Assembly: GCA_964625865.1 (NCBI GenBank)
Contig: CAZVEV010000351.1
Span: 1 to 5,763 of the forward strand
From: CAZVEV01 sp964625865
Lineage (GTDB): Bacteria > Planctomycetota > Phycisphaerae > SM23-33
Direction: 5' to 3'
DNA length: 5,763 bases
Both the position numbers and the translations under genes were made by a program. The notes beneath the pieces are model-generated. The model was not told the origin of the DNA. It saw nothing but the letters and a program-made list of their open reading frames with translations, and ran no database searches. This document shows positions 1 through 5,763 of this stretch, piece after piece. The number at the start of each line of letters is the position of its first letter. Within the stretch, counting starts at the first letter, position 1.

Positions 1-1
1 C

Positions 2-46
2 CTGTCGCCGGGCCTGACGGACCCACTGACGGGGGATGCCGTCTAA
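2..46 (+). CDS. Possible C-terminal tail of an upstream gene (5' partial)
   Basis: One plus frame reads LSPGLTDPLTGDAV and stops at TAA 44-46. Twelve of its 14 sense codons end in G or C, as in the large gene, whereas the next frame stops at once and the remaining one has many A/T third positions. That is the only support; 14 codons are too few to recognise a family. If real, the gene ends 173 bases before the large gene begins, so the two are probably separate transcripts. It could equally be non-coding. Confidence 0.27.
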   Translation: MSPGLTDPLTGDAV

Positions 47-219
47 GCGTCCCGCCAAAAGGCAAGCCGCTGCGTGAGGGGCGGCGCAGGATGAACGGGG
101 CGTCGGGATGGCGGGTGAGCGGGACGGTTGGAACTCGTGGCGCAGAGAACGGTTAGTCGAGTTTCATCGGTGTCAGGGACAGACGGTGACAGTGTTGGAC
201 CGAGGTGGACGTCGAGTCG
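47..219 (+). other. Leader / intergenic region upstream of the giant gene
   Basis: No convincing gene is seen here. Short reading frames that cross it continue into the large gene in other frames and look like shadows. There is no GC-rich hairpin followed by a T run, so no intrinsic terminator for an upstream gene. TTGGAAC at 128-134 resembles a -35 element, but no good -10 follows at normal spacing. The clearest structure is a hyphenated inverted repeat, TGTCA at 171-175 and TGACA at 187-191, which could be a small hairpin or operator half-sites. The promoter of the large gene should lie here but cannot be placed. Confidence 0.5.
202..207 (+). promoter_or_regulatory. Shine-Dalgarno-like ribosome binding site for ATG 220
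   Basis: GAGGTG matches six bases of the anti-Shine-Dalgarno complement (GGAGGTGA). It ends 12 bases before ATG 220, slightly longer than the usual 5-10. It supports ATG 220 over the in-frame GTG at 205, which lies inside the site, and over ATG 259, which has no purine-rich site in front. Planctomycetes often start genes without strong sites, so the weight is moderate. Confidence 0.45.
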
Positions 220-3200
220 ATGAGACGCAGGTACGATGCGACATCCCAAGCGCATGCGATGATCGAAGCGCTCGAGCCGCGCCTGCTGCTGTCGAGCGGG
301 CCCGTTGTCAGCGAGTTCATGGCCAGCAACAGCGGATCGCTGCTCGACGGGGACGGCAACTCCTCGGACTGGATCGAGATATACAACCCGACCAACGCGG
401 CGATCTCCTTGGACGGGTGGTACCTCACGGACAAGACCGACGCGGACAAGCTGACCAAGTGGCCGTTTCCCGACGTGTCGATAGGCGTCGACGAGTACAT
501 GCTTATCTTTGCCTCCGGCCAGGACGGCGACGACTACGTCGATCCCGCGGGGTATCTGCACACGAACTTCACGCTGAAGAAGGAAGGTGAGAATGTCCTG
601 CTGGTCAGGCCCGACCTGACGATCGAGCACGCGTATGTGGACTACCCGGAGCAGGTGACGGACGTGTCGTACGGCATCCACATCGGCACGACGTGGGACA
701 CGCTGGTCGACGAAGGCGAGGCGCTGGTCTATCACGTGCCCACTGCAGCCGACGCCGCACTCGTGCCTTCCGCCGGCGACGCGGGATGGACGGCGGCCGG
801 CTTTGACGACTCGGACTGGAGCGAGACCACCACGGTCGGCGCGGCGGGGATGCTCGTCACCGAAGCCCACACGGGCGACGACGACTTCGTCGAGATCCAG
901 AATGCATCGTCCGATCCGATCGACACCACCGGCTGGCTGGTCCTCGTGAACGACTCAGCCGGCGGGATCAACGACGTGAACGATACGGCCTGGGCCTTGC
1001 CCGCCTCGATAGCTCCCGGAGAGGTCCTGTACAAGACCGACGACGCGGGGGACGGGCAGTACTGGGGCGGCGAGATTGACTGGCAGGACGACCGGGGCGG
1101 CTGGGCGATGATCCTCGACGACGGCGGGGACGTCGTGGACCTTGCCGTCTGGGGCTATTCCGCCTCGGAGATCGCCTCGCTGAGCATCGACTACGGCGCG
1201 TGGACGGGCATCACCGCGGGAGAGGCGTGGAGCGGCGACGGGGCGGACCTGACCGGCGGGGGCGAGCCCGGCCCCGTGGCCGACGCCATCGCATTCGGCG
1301 CCACGTGGAACTACCTGCATCCGACCAACGGTGTGGACCCGGCCGGCTCGGACGCGGACTTCAATACGACCTGGATGCAGCCGACGGGCTACGACGGGCC
1401 GGCCTTCGCGGGGTCGGGCCCGGCGGTCCTGGGCTTCGGTACGATCAACCTCAGGCCGGTTGTGACGAACATCGGCACGCCGGCGTCGGGCAATCGCTAC
1501 ACGGCGTATTTCCGCAGGGAGTTTACCCTCGAGGATCCGATGATCGACGCGGCGATCGAGGTCCTCAACGACGACGGGGCTTTCATCTACATCGACGGCG
1601 TGGAGGTCGCCCGGAACAACATCTCGGCAGGCAAGACCGATACGTACACCACCTTCGCGGACAACCACACGTATCCCGACGGGACAAACGTCGAGAACGT
1701 CACGAAGACACTGTCGATCGCGGACCTGGATGCGGGCACGCACACCATCGCAGTATCCGTGCACCAGGCGAATACGGGCAGTTCCGACCTGGGTCTGGAC
1801 CTGCGGCTGTTCGGGCGGCCGGTCAGCGGGGGCCAGACGCTGGCGCGCGAGGGAAACACCGATAACAACACGGCCTCGGACTTTGACGCGACCAACGCTC
1901 CGACACAGGGCACGCAGAACCCGAACGTGAGCGTCCCATTTGGCGCGATCCTGCCGAACGTTACGGGCATCGGCTTCAGCGACGACCAGCCGGATTTCGA
2001 AGCCGTCATCGGTACGCAGGTGGGCGGTGCGATGCAGGGGGTCAACGCCTCGGTGTGGACGCGGATCGAGTTTGAGGCCGGCGACCTGTCGGCGCTCGAC
2101 GTGCTGACGCTCGACATGAAGTATGACGACGGATTCGTCGCATACCTCAACGGTGAAGAGGTCGCCAGCCGCAATGCGCCGGGCACGCCGGCGTGGAACT
2201 CGGCCGCCGACGCCCCCCACCCGAACGCACAGGCCGTCGTCTACGAAGCGATCGACATCAGCGCCGACCTGGACGAACTCTGGGCCGGAACGAACGTGCT
2301 GGCGATTCACGGGCTGAACGTCGGCGCCGCCGACGGCGACCTGCTGATCGGGCCGCGCCTGACGGCCACCAGCGACGTCTCGCCGCCACGGTTCTTCGGC
2401 AATCCAACGCCGGAGGCGGAGAACGATCCGTCCCTCGGTGCCCCATCGGCCGACGTGACGTTCTCCCGTCCGAGCGGGCTGTTCACCGATGCGTCGATCA
2501 GCGTGGGGCTGGCGTCGGCTTCGCCCGAGGCGGTGATTCACTACACGACCAACGGCACCGTGCCGACGGAGTCCTCCCCGGTGTACTCGACGCCGCTGAC
2601 GATCAGCAATACGACGCAGGTGCGGGCCCGAACGTACCAGCCGGGCATGGCCCCGGGCGAGATTGCCAGCGAAACGTACGTCAACACCGCCGCGAGCCTG
2701 GCGTCGTACACGTCCGACCTGCCGGTCTTCGTTATCGACACGTTCAGCGGCGGGGGTGTACCGAGCAACTCGCTGGAGAACTGCTTCATCGGCCTGTTCG
2801 AGACCGGCCCGAGCGGCTGGACGGACTTCACCGCCCCGATGGACCTGGCCACCCGGGGGGGCATCAAGACGCGCGGATCCAGCACGTCGGGACAATCGTA
2901 TGGCTTTGAGGCCTGGGACAAGACGAACGATGACAAGGACATTGCCCTGCTGGGCATGCCCGCCGAGTCCGACTGGATTCTCTATCGCTCGACGTATGAC
3001 AAGTCGTACATGAACAACTCGTTCATCTACGAACTGAGCAACCAGGTGGGCCAATACGCGGTGCGCACACGGTTCGTGGACGTCTACCTCGACACCAACG
3101 GCGGGGAACTGACGTCGGCCAGCCACAAGGGCGTGTTCGTGCTGGAGGAGAAGATCAAGCAGGGCCCGGACCGTGTTGACGTGGAAGACCTTCACCCGGG

Positions 3201-5763
3201 CGACACGGCCGAGCCGGAGGTTACCGGCGGGTACATGGTGAAGATCGACCGCGCCGATCCGGGCGACGGCGGCTTTTCCGCGGGCGGGCAGGCGCTGAAG
3301 TACGTCTATCCCAAAGAAGAGGTCATGGAGACCGCCGCCTACGACGCCCAGGACAACTGGCTCAAGGGCTACATCAACGCGTTTGACCAGGCCCTGGACG
3401 CGTCGAACTTCACGCATCCCACGACCGGGCTGCACTACTCGGAGTACTTCGACGTGCCCGCCGGAGTTGAGCATCACATCCTCAACGAACTGACCAAGAA
3501 TCCCGACGCGCTGCGCCTGAGCACGTACCTGTACATCGAACGCGAAGGGAAGCTGACGTACGGGCCCGTCTGGGACTTCGACCGCGCGCTGGGCTTCGAG
3601 AGCCGCTCGTCCAACCCCGCCGGCTGGTACACGGAGTTCCGGTACGGCTGGTGGAATCGCCTGTTCCAGGACCCCGACCTGTGCCAGACCTGGATCGACC
3701 GGTGGTTCGAGCTGCGCCAGGACGAATTCACCGTGGCGAACATGCACGCCATCGTCGACACGCAGGCGGCGCAGCTCGAAAACGCCATGAGCGGAAACAG
3801 CAGTTGGCCCGGGCACCGCGACAATCTCAAGAGCTGGCTGGCCAGTCGCGTGGCCTGGATTGACAGCCGGTTCCGCCCGACGCCGGAGTTCTCCCGTATC
3901 GACGGGCAGGTTGCCTCGGGCTACGAACTGACGTTCGTCAACCTTCCCGCCTCGGGCACGATCTACTATACGACCGACGGTACGGATCCGCGTCTGGACG
4001 GCGGGGGCATCGGGGGGCTGGCGTATGACGGCACGCCGATTGTCATCGACGACAACACGAAGGTCATCGCTCGCATCTACGATCCGGGCGCCAGTGCGAC
4101 CAGCCCGGGCTTCTCCTACGTCCAATGGGGCGCTCCGGCGGAGGTGATGCTGGTTATCGATGCGCCCGCCGATGCGGGCAATCTCGCCGTCACGGAGATC
4201 AACTACAACCCGTACGATCCGACAGCCGCCGAACTGGCCGTCGATGCGAGCTTCACCAGCGAGGACTTCGAGTTCGTCGAACTGCGGAACACCGGCGCCG
4301 AAACGATCGCGCTGGGGAACGTCACGTTCGTCGACGGGATTGCGTTCACGTTCGCCCCGAGCGAAACGCTGGCAGCCGGGCAGCGCGTCGTGGTCGCGGC
4401 CAACCTGGCAGCCTTCGAGGCACGCTACGGTGGCGGCGTCCCCGTCGCGGGCCAGTTCGGGGTCGGTCCGGCCGCGACGAACCTGGCCAACGACGGCGAG
4501 GGCATTGAAATCGAAGACCTCCTGGGCGTGGATATCGCGCTCTTCGCGTACAACGACTCGAGTTCCTGGCCCGGGCGGGCGGACGGTAAGGGGGCGGCGC
4601 TTGAGGTGGTCGACTCGGCCGGGGACTACAACGATTCGGACAACTGGAACTCGTCGGTGGCCTACGGAGGCACGCCGGGCGCCGCGCCGCTGGACGACCT
4701 CGGCATCGTCGTCAACGAGGTCCTCACGCACACCGATCTGCCCGACACCGACGCGATTGAACTGTACAACACCGGCACGACCGCCGTTGATATCGCCGGC
4801 TGGTACCTCAGCGACTCGTGGGGCTGGGCGGCCAGCGAGGACAACGGCAACTACAAGAAGTTCGAGATCCCCGTGCTCGACCTCGGCGAGGTCGGCAAGA
4901 CGCTGCTCGGGGCGGGGCAGTATATCGTTTTCGATGAAGACGACTTCAACGCCTCGGGCGATCCGGCGCTGGACTTCGCGCTCGACGGGGCCCATGGCGA
5001 TGACGTGTGGCTGATGGCGGCCGACGGGACAGGCCAGTTGACCGCCTTCGCCGATCACGTCGAGTTCAGCGGCGCGGTCAACGGCGAACCGTTTGGACGC
5101 TGGCCCAACGGGACCGGCGATCCGTACCCGATGCTGCTGCCGCTGACGCTCGGCGGGGCCAACGCGGGGCCTCGGGTCGGGCCTGTCGCGATCAGCGAGG
5201 TGATGTACAACCCGCCCGATCCTGACGGCGCGGGAGTCGGCGTCGACCCGGATGATCTCGAGTTCGTCGAACTGTTCAACCCCACGGCCCAGACCGTACA
5301 CCTCGCCCGGATGCTGGACAATCCCAACGCCCCGGGCGAGCAGTACCTTGCCGACTGGCGCCTCCGAGGCGGAGTGGACATGGAGTTCGACATGGGCACC
5401 ACGCTGCCGGCCGGCGGAGTGCTCGTCGTCCTGTCGTTCAATCCCGACAAGGCGGAGAACGCCGATCGCGTCGCCGCGTTCAGGACGGCTTACGGCATCG
5501 ACGAGACGGTCCCGCTGGCCGGTGGATACGGGGGGCAATTGAGCGACGGCGGTGAGACAGTCCGGTTGCGACGCCCCGACGAGCCGCCCGCCGACGAGCC
5601 CGACTTCGTGCCCCACACCCTCGAAGACGAGGTGGACTACAACGACGTGGCCCCCTGGCCGACGGGGCCGGACGGCAATGGCGAGTCGCTGAATCGCCTG
5701 GCGCCAGGCCTCTGGGGCAACGATCCGGCCTCCTGGACGGCTGCGACGCCCAGCCCGGGGGCT
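220..5763 (+). CDS. Giant LEPR-XLL / lamin-tail / CotH multidomain surface protein (3' partial)
   Basis: The plus frame is open from 190 to the window end; 1,848 residues are seen and no stop is reached. ATG 220 is chosen because GAGGTG lies at 202-207 and an Arg-rich start (MRRR) precedes the LEPR motif, as is usual. GTG 205 overlaps that site, and ATG 259 has no ribosome site. Domains in order: LEPR-XLL 18-25; lamin-tail 1 from 29, closing at 724-735; jelly-roll A 168-207 plus 583-717; lamin-tail 2 at 211-346 plus 540-567; jelly-roll B 348-535; chitobiase-C-like 745-822; CotH 835-1220; second chitobiase-C-like 1222-1302; lamin-tails 3-5 at 1322-1490, 1495-1650 and 1655-1848. There is no classical signal peptide and no obvious membrane helix. 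The protein is acidic, with only two cysteines (855, 1155). It is probably exported and may phosphorylate a surface target through CotH; export is inferred from the family, and the substrate is unknown. It appears monocistronic within the window. Confidence 0.96.
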   Translation, partial: MRRRYDATSQAHAMIEALEPRLLLSSGPVVSEFMASNSGSLLDGDGNSSDWIEIYNPTNAAISLDGWYLTDKTDADKLTKWPFPDVSIGVDEYMLIFASGQDGDDYVDPAGYLHTNFTLKKEGENVLLVRPDLTIEHAYVDYPEQVTDVSYGIHIGTTWDTLVDEGEALVYHVPTAADAALVPSAGDAGWTAAGFDDSDWSETTTVGAAGMLVTEAHTGDDDFVEIQNASSDPIDTTGWLVLVNDSAGGINDVNDTAWALPASIAPGEVLYKTDDAGDGQYWGGEIDWQDDRGGWAMILDDGGDVVDLAVWGYSASEIASLSIDYGAWTGITAGEAWSGDGADLTGGGEPGPVADAIAFGATWNYLHPTNGVDPAGSDADFNTTWMQPTGYDGPAFAGSGPAVLGFGTINLRPVVTNIGTPASGNRYTAYFRREFTLEDPMIDAAIEVLNDDGAFIYIDGVEVARNNISAGKTDTYTTFADNHTYPDGTNVENVTKTLSIADLDAGTHTIAVSVHQANTGSSDLGLDLRLFGRPVSGGQTLAREGNTDNNTASDFDATNAPTQGTQNPNVSVPFGAILPNVTGIGFSDDQPDFEAVIGTQVGGAMQGVNASVWTRIEFEAGDLSALDVLTLDMKYDDGFVAYLNGEEVASRNAPGTPAWNSAADAPHPNAQAVVYEAIDISADLDELWAGTNVLAIHGLNVGAADGDLLIGPRLTATSDVSPPRFFGNPTPEAENDPSLGAPSADVTFSRPSGLFTDASISVGLASASPEAVIHYTTNGTVPTESSPVYSTPLTISNTTQVRARTYQPGMAPGEIASETYVNTAASLASYTSDLPVFVIDTFSGGGVPSNSLENCFIGLFETGPSGWTDFTAPMDLATRGGIKTRGSSTSGQSYGFEAWDKTNDDKDIALLGMPAESDWILYRSTYDKSYMNNSFIYELSNQVGQYAVRTRFVDVYLDTNGGELTSASHKGVFVLEEKIKQGPDRVDVEDLHPGDTAEPEVTGGYMVKIDRADPGDGGFSAGGQALKYVYPKEEVMETAAYDAQDNWLKGYINAFDQALDASNFTHPTTGLHYSEYFDVPAGVEHHILNELTKNPDALRLSTYLYIEREGKLTYGPVWDFDRALGFESRSSNPAGWYTEFRYGWWNRLFQDPDLCQTWIDRWFELRQDEFTVANMHAIVDTQAAQLENAMSGNSSWPGHRDNLKSWLASRVAWIDSRFRPTPEFSRIDGQVASGYELTFVNLPASGTIYYTTDGTDPRLDGGGIGGLAYDGTPIVIDDNTKVIARIYDPGASATSPGFSYVQWGAPAEVMLVIDAPADAGNLAVTEINYNPYDPTAAELAVDASFTSEDFEFVELRNTGAETIALGNVTFVDGIAFTFAPSETLAAGQRVVVAANLAAFEARYGGGVPVAGQFGVGPAATNLANDGEGIEIEDLLGVDIALFAYNDSSSWPGRADGKGAALEVVDSAGDYNDSDNWNSSVAYGGTPGAAPLDDLGIVVNEVLTHTDLPDTDAIELYNTGTTAVDIAGWYLSDSWGWAASEDNGNYKKFEIPVLDLGEVGKTLLGAGQYIVFDEDDFNASGDPALDFALDGAHGDDVWLMAADGTGQLTAFADHVEFSGAVNGEPFGRWPNGTGDPYPMLLPLTLGGANAGPRVGPVAISEVMYNPPDPDGAGVGVDPDDLEFVELFNPTAQTVHLARMLDNPNAPGEQYLADWRLRGGVDMEFDMGTTLPAGGVLVVLSFNPDKAENADRVAAFRTAYGIDETVPLAGGYGGQLSDGGETVRLRRPDEPPADEPDFVPHTLEDEVDYNDVAPWPTGPDGNGESLNRLAPGLWGNDPASWTAATPSPGA
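271..294 (+). other. LEPR-XLL N-terminal motif (protein region)
   Basis: Residues 18-25 read LEPRLLLS, preceded by IEA and an Arg-rich start, all within the first 25 residues. From family knowledge this short motif marks the N-terminus of very large planctomycete proteins thought to be extracellular. It is not a normal Sec signal: there is no uninterrupted hydrophobic stretch of 10 or more residues and no clear lipobox or signal-peptidase site. How it directs export is not established, to my knowledge. Confidence 0.9.
304..2424 (+). other. Nested lamin-tail / jelly-roll block (protein region)
   Basis: Lamin-tail heads have the pattern V-S/T-E followed later by (D/E)-(W/F)-(I/V)-E-(I/L) and N. 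They occur at residues 30-56 (SEFMASN, DWIEIYN) and 213-228 (TEAHTG, DFVEIQN). Their tails end in P-T-x-x-x-x-N: PTQGTQN at 561-567 and PTPEAEN at 729-735. Jelly-roll starts are WTAAGFDDSDW (190-200) and TTWMQPTGYDG (381-391); their cores are DDGAFIYIDGVEVA (451-464) and DDGFVAYLNGEEVA (636-649). The first lamin-tail head, first jelly-roll start, second lamin-tail head and complete second jelly-roll come in that order, and the matching closing parts then follow in reverse. Such beta-sandwich modules are usually adhesive or structural. Boundaries are estimates to within about 10 residues. Confidence 0.75.
2452..2685 (+). other. Chitobiase/beta-hexosaminidase C-terminal-like domain 1 (protein region)
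   Basis: Residues 745-822 contain the typical HYTTNGTVPT turn (774-783), then SPVYSTPL and a strand with VRARTYQPG. This is the small Ig-like fold written 'YTTDG(S/T)xPT...SPxYxxP' in family alignments. It sits directly before the CotH domain, a common order in planctomycete CotH proteins. The usual Asp of the TTDG turn is Asn here (778). The role is probably structural or carbohydrate-facing; no catalytic function is expected. Confidence 0.8.
2722..3879 (+). other. CotH kinase-like domain (protein region)
   Basis: Residues 835-1220. CotH family proteins, named after the Bacillus spore-coat kinase CotH, are atypical secretory-type protein kinases. Visible family blocks: RGSSTSGQSYGFEAWD (885-900), GMPAESDWILYRSTYDKS (912-929), GVFVLEEKIKQGPDRVDVE (971-989), GGYMVKIDR (1003-1011), LNELTKNPDALRLSTY (1088-1103), GPVWDFDRALG (1115-1125) and a C-terminal helical part ending WIDSRF (1213-1218). 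The WDFD block (1118-1121) is the best-known acidic site and is intact. The lysine pair usually found in the first block (KKxY-like) is replaced by GQSY (891-894), so activity is uncertain. Both cysteines of the protein, 855 and 1155, lie in this domain. Substrate is unknown. Confidence 0.92.
3883..4125 (+). other. Chitobiase/beta-hexosaminidase C-terminal-like domain 2 (protein region)
   Basis: Residues 1222-1302 hold the intact turn YYTTDGTDPR (1249-1258), a glycine-rich loop (1261-1267) and a strand ending KVIARIYDPG. It is the same Ig-like family as the copy before CotH, so the kinase-like domain is bracketed by two of them. The DPR-L-x-GGG loop is a frequent planctomycete variant, from memory of the family. 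Confidence 0.8.
4183..5763 (+). repeat. Three tandem lamin-tail domains (LTD 3, 4 and 5)
   Basis: These are protein-level repeats inside the giant gene. LTD3 (residues 1322-1490) opens with VTEINYNP, has FEFVELRN (1350-1357) and closes near GGTPGAAP. LTD4 (1495-1650) opens with VNEVLTHT, has AIELYN and GWYLSD, and closes near TLGGANAG. LTD5 (1655-1848) opens with ISEVMYNP, has LEFVELFN (1680-1687) and closes at TPSPGA on the last codons of the window. LTD3 and LTD5 share 17 identical bases at 4268-4284 and 5258-5274; otherwise the copies are well diverged. Lamin-tail domains in bacteria are Ig-like modules of secreted or surface proteins. Confidence 0.88.

Noticed and set aside
51..115. Possible intrinsic terminator (CCGCC-AAAA-GGC and CCCGCC...GGCGGG pairs)
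   Set aside because: Stems are only 3 bp, or 6 bp with a loop over 50 bases, and no T run follows.
128..158. Possible promoter: TTGGAAC with GGTTAG/TAGTC downstream
   Set aside because: At 17-18 bases spacing the -10 match is poor, and for an ECF-type promoter the GGAAC-to-GTC gap (21 bases) is too long.
205..207. GTG as an alternative start of the giant gene
   Set aside because: It lies inside the Shine-Dalgarno-like sequence and would add only five residues without improving the N-terminus.
108..590. Plus-strand reading frame of 160 codons starting in the leader
   Set aside because: It overlaps the giant gene in another frame; Arg-rich translation typical of an out-of-frame reading of GC-rich DNA.
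43..870. Minus-strand reading frame of 275 codons across the leader and gene start
   Set aside because: It overlaps the LEPR and LTD1 coding region, has Arg/Val/Pro-biased low-information sequence and no ribosome site or motif.
4160..5014. Plus-strand reading frame of 284 codons within LTD3-LTD4
   Set aside because: It is an out-of-frame shadow rich in Arg, Ser, Thr and Pro, while the main frame shows clear lamin-tail motifs at the same place.
955..5616. Very long minus-strand reading frame (1,553 codons, GTG start)
   Set aside because: It mirrors the real gene codon for codon and stays open only because TTA, CTA and TCA are avoided there; its translation has no family motif.
1..5763. CRISPR array, insertion sequence, tRNA/rRNA or defence genes
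   Set aside because: No regular short repeats with spacers, terminal inverted repeats, transposase motifs or RNA-gene sequences were seen; one coding frame accounts for 220-5763.

Overview
The window is GC-rich bacterial DNA dominated by one very large plus-strand gene. It starts at position 220, stays open to the last base (5763) and gives 1,848 codons without a stop, so its C-terminus lies outside the window. The N-terminus carries LEPRLLLS (residues 18-25), the LEPR-XLL signature of giant surface or extracellular proteins of Planctomycetes. Together with the strong preference for G/C at third codon positions and the module set (lamin-tail domains, jelly-roll modules, chitobiase/hexosaminidase-C-like domains, a CotH kinase-like domain), this points to a planctomycete, possibly Phycisphaerae-like. 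The phylum is inferred from motifs; no marker gene is present.

Layout. Positions 1-46 may hold the last 14 codons and stop of an upstream gene. Positions 47-219 are an apparently non-coding leader with a Shine-Dalgarno-like GAGGTG and no convincing promoter or terminator. The large gene then reads, in order: LEPR-XLL motif (271-294); an N-terminal block of lamin-tail and jelly-roll modules that appear nested inside each other (304-2424); a chitobiase-C-like domain (2452-2685); a CotH domain (2722-3879); a second chitobiase-C-like domain (3883-4125); and three lamin-tail domains in tandem (4183-4689, 4702-5169, 5182-5763).

How it may work: the product looks like a secreted or cell-surface protein in which a CotH-type kinase-like core is held between beta-sandwich adhesion or scaffold modules. 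Substrate and partners are unknown. The point most worth a second look is the nested order of the N-terminal modules: lamin-tail 1 encloses jelly-roll A, which encloses lamin-tail 2, which encloses jelly-roll B. The CotH domain also appears to lack the usual lysine pair near its start. A very long minus-strand reading frame (955-5616) exists only because the real gene almost never uses TTA, CTA or TCA codons; it is not a gene. I see no RNA gene, mobile element, CRISPR array or defence system.
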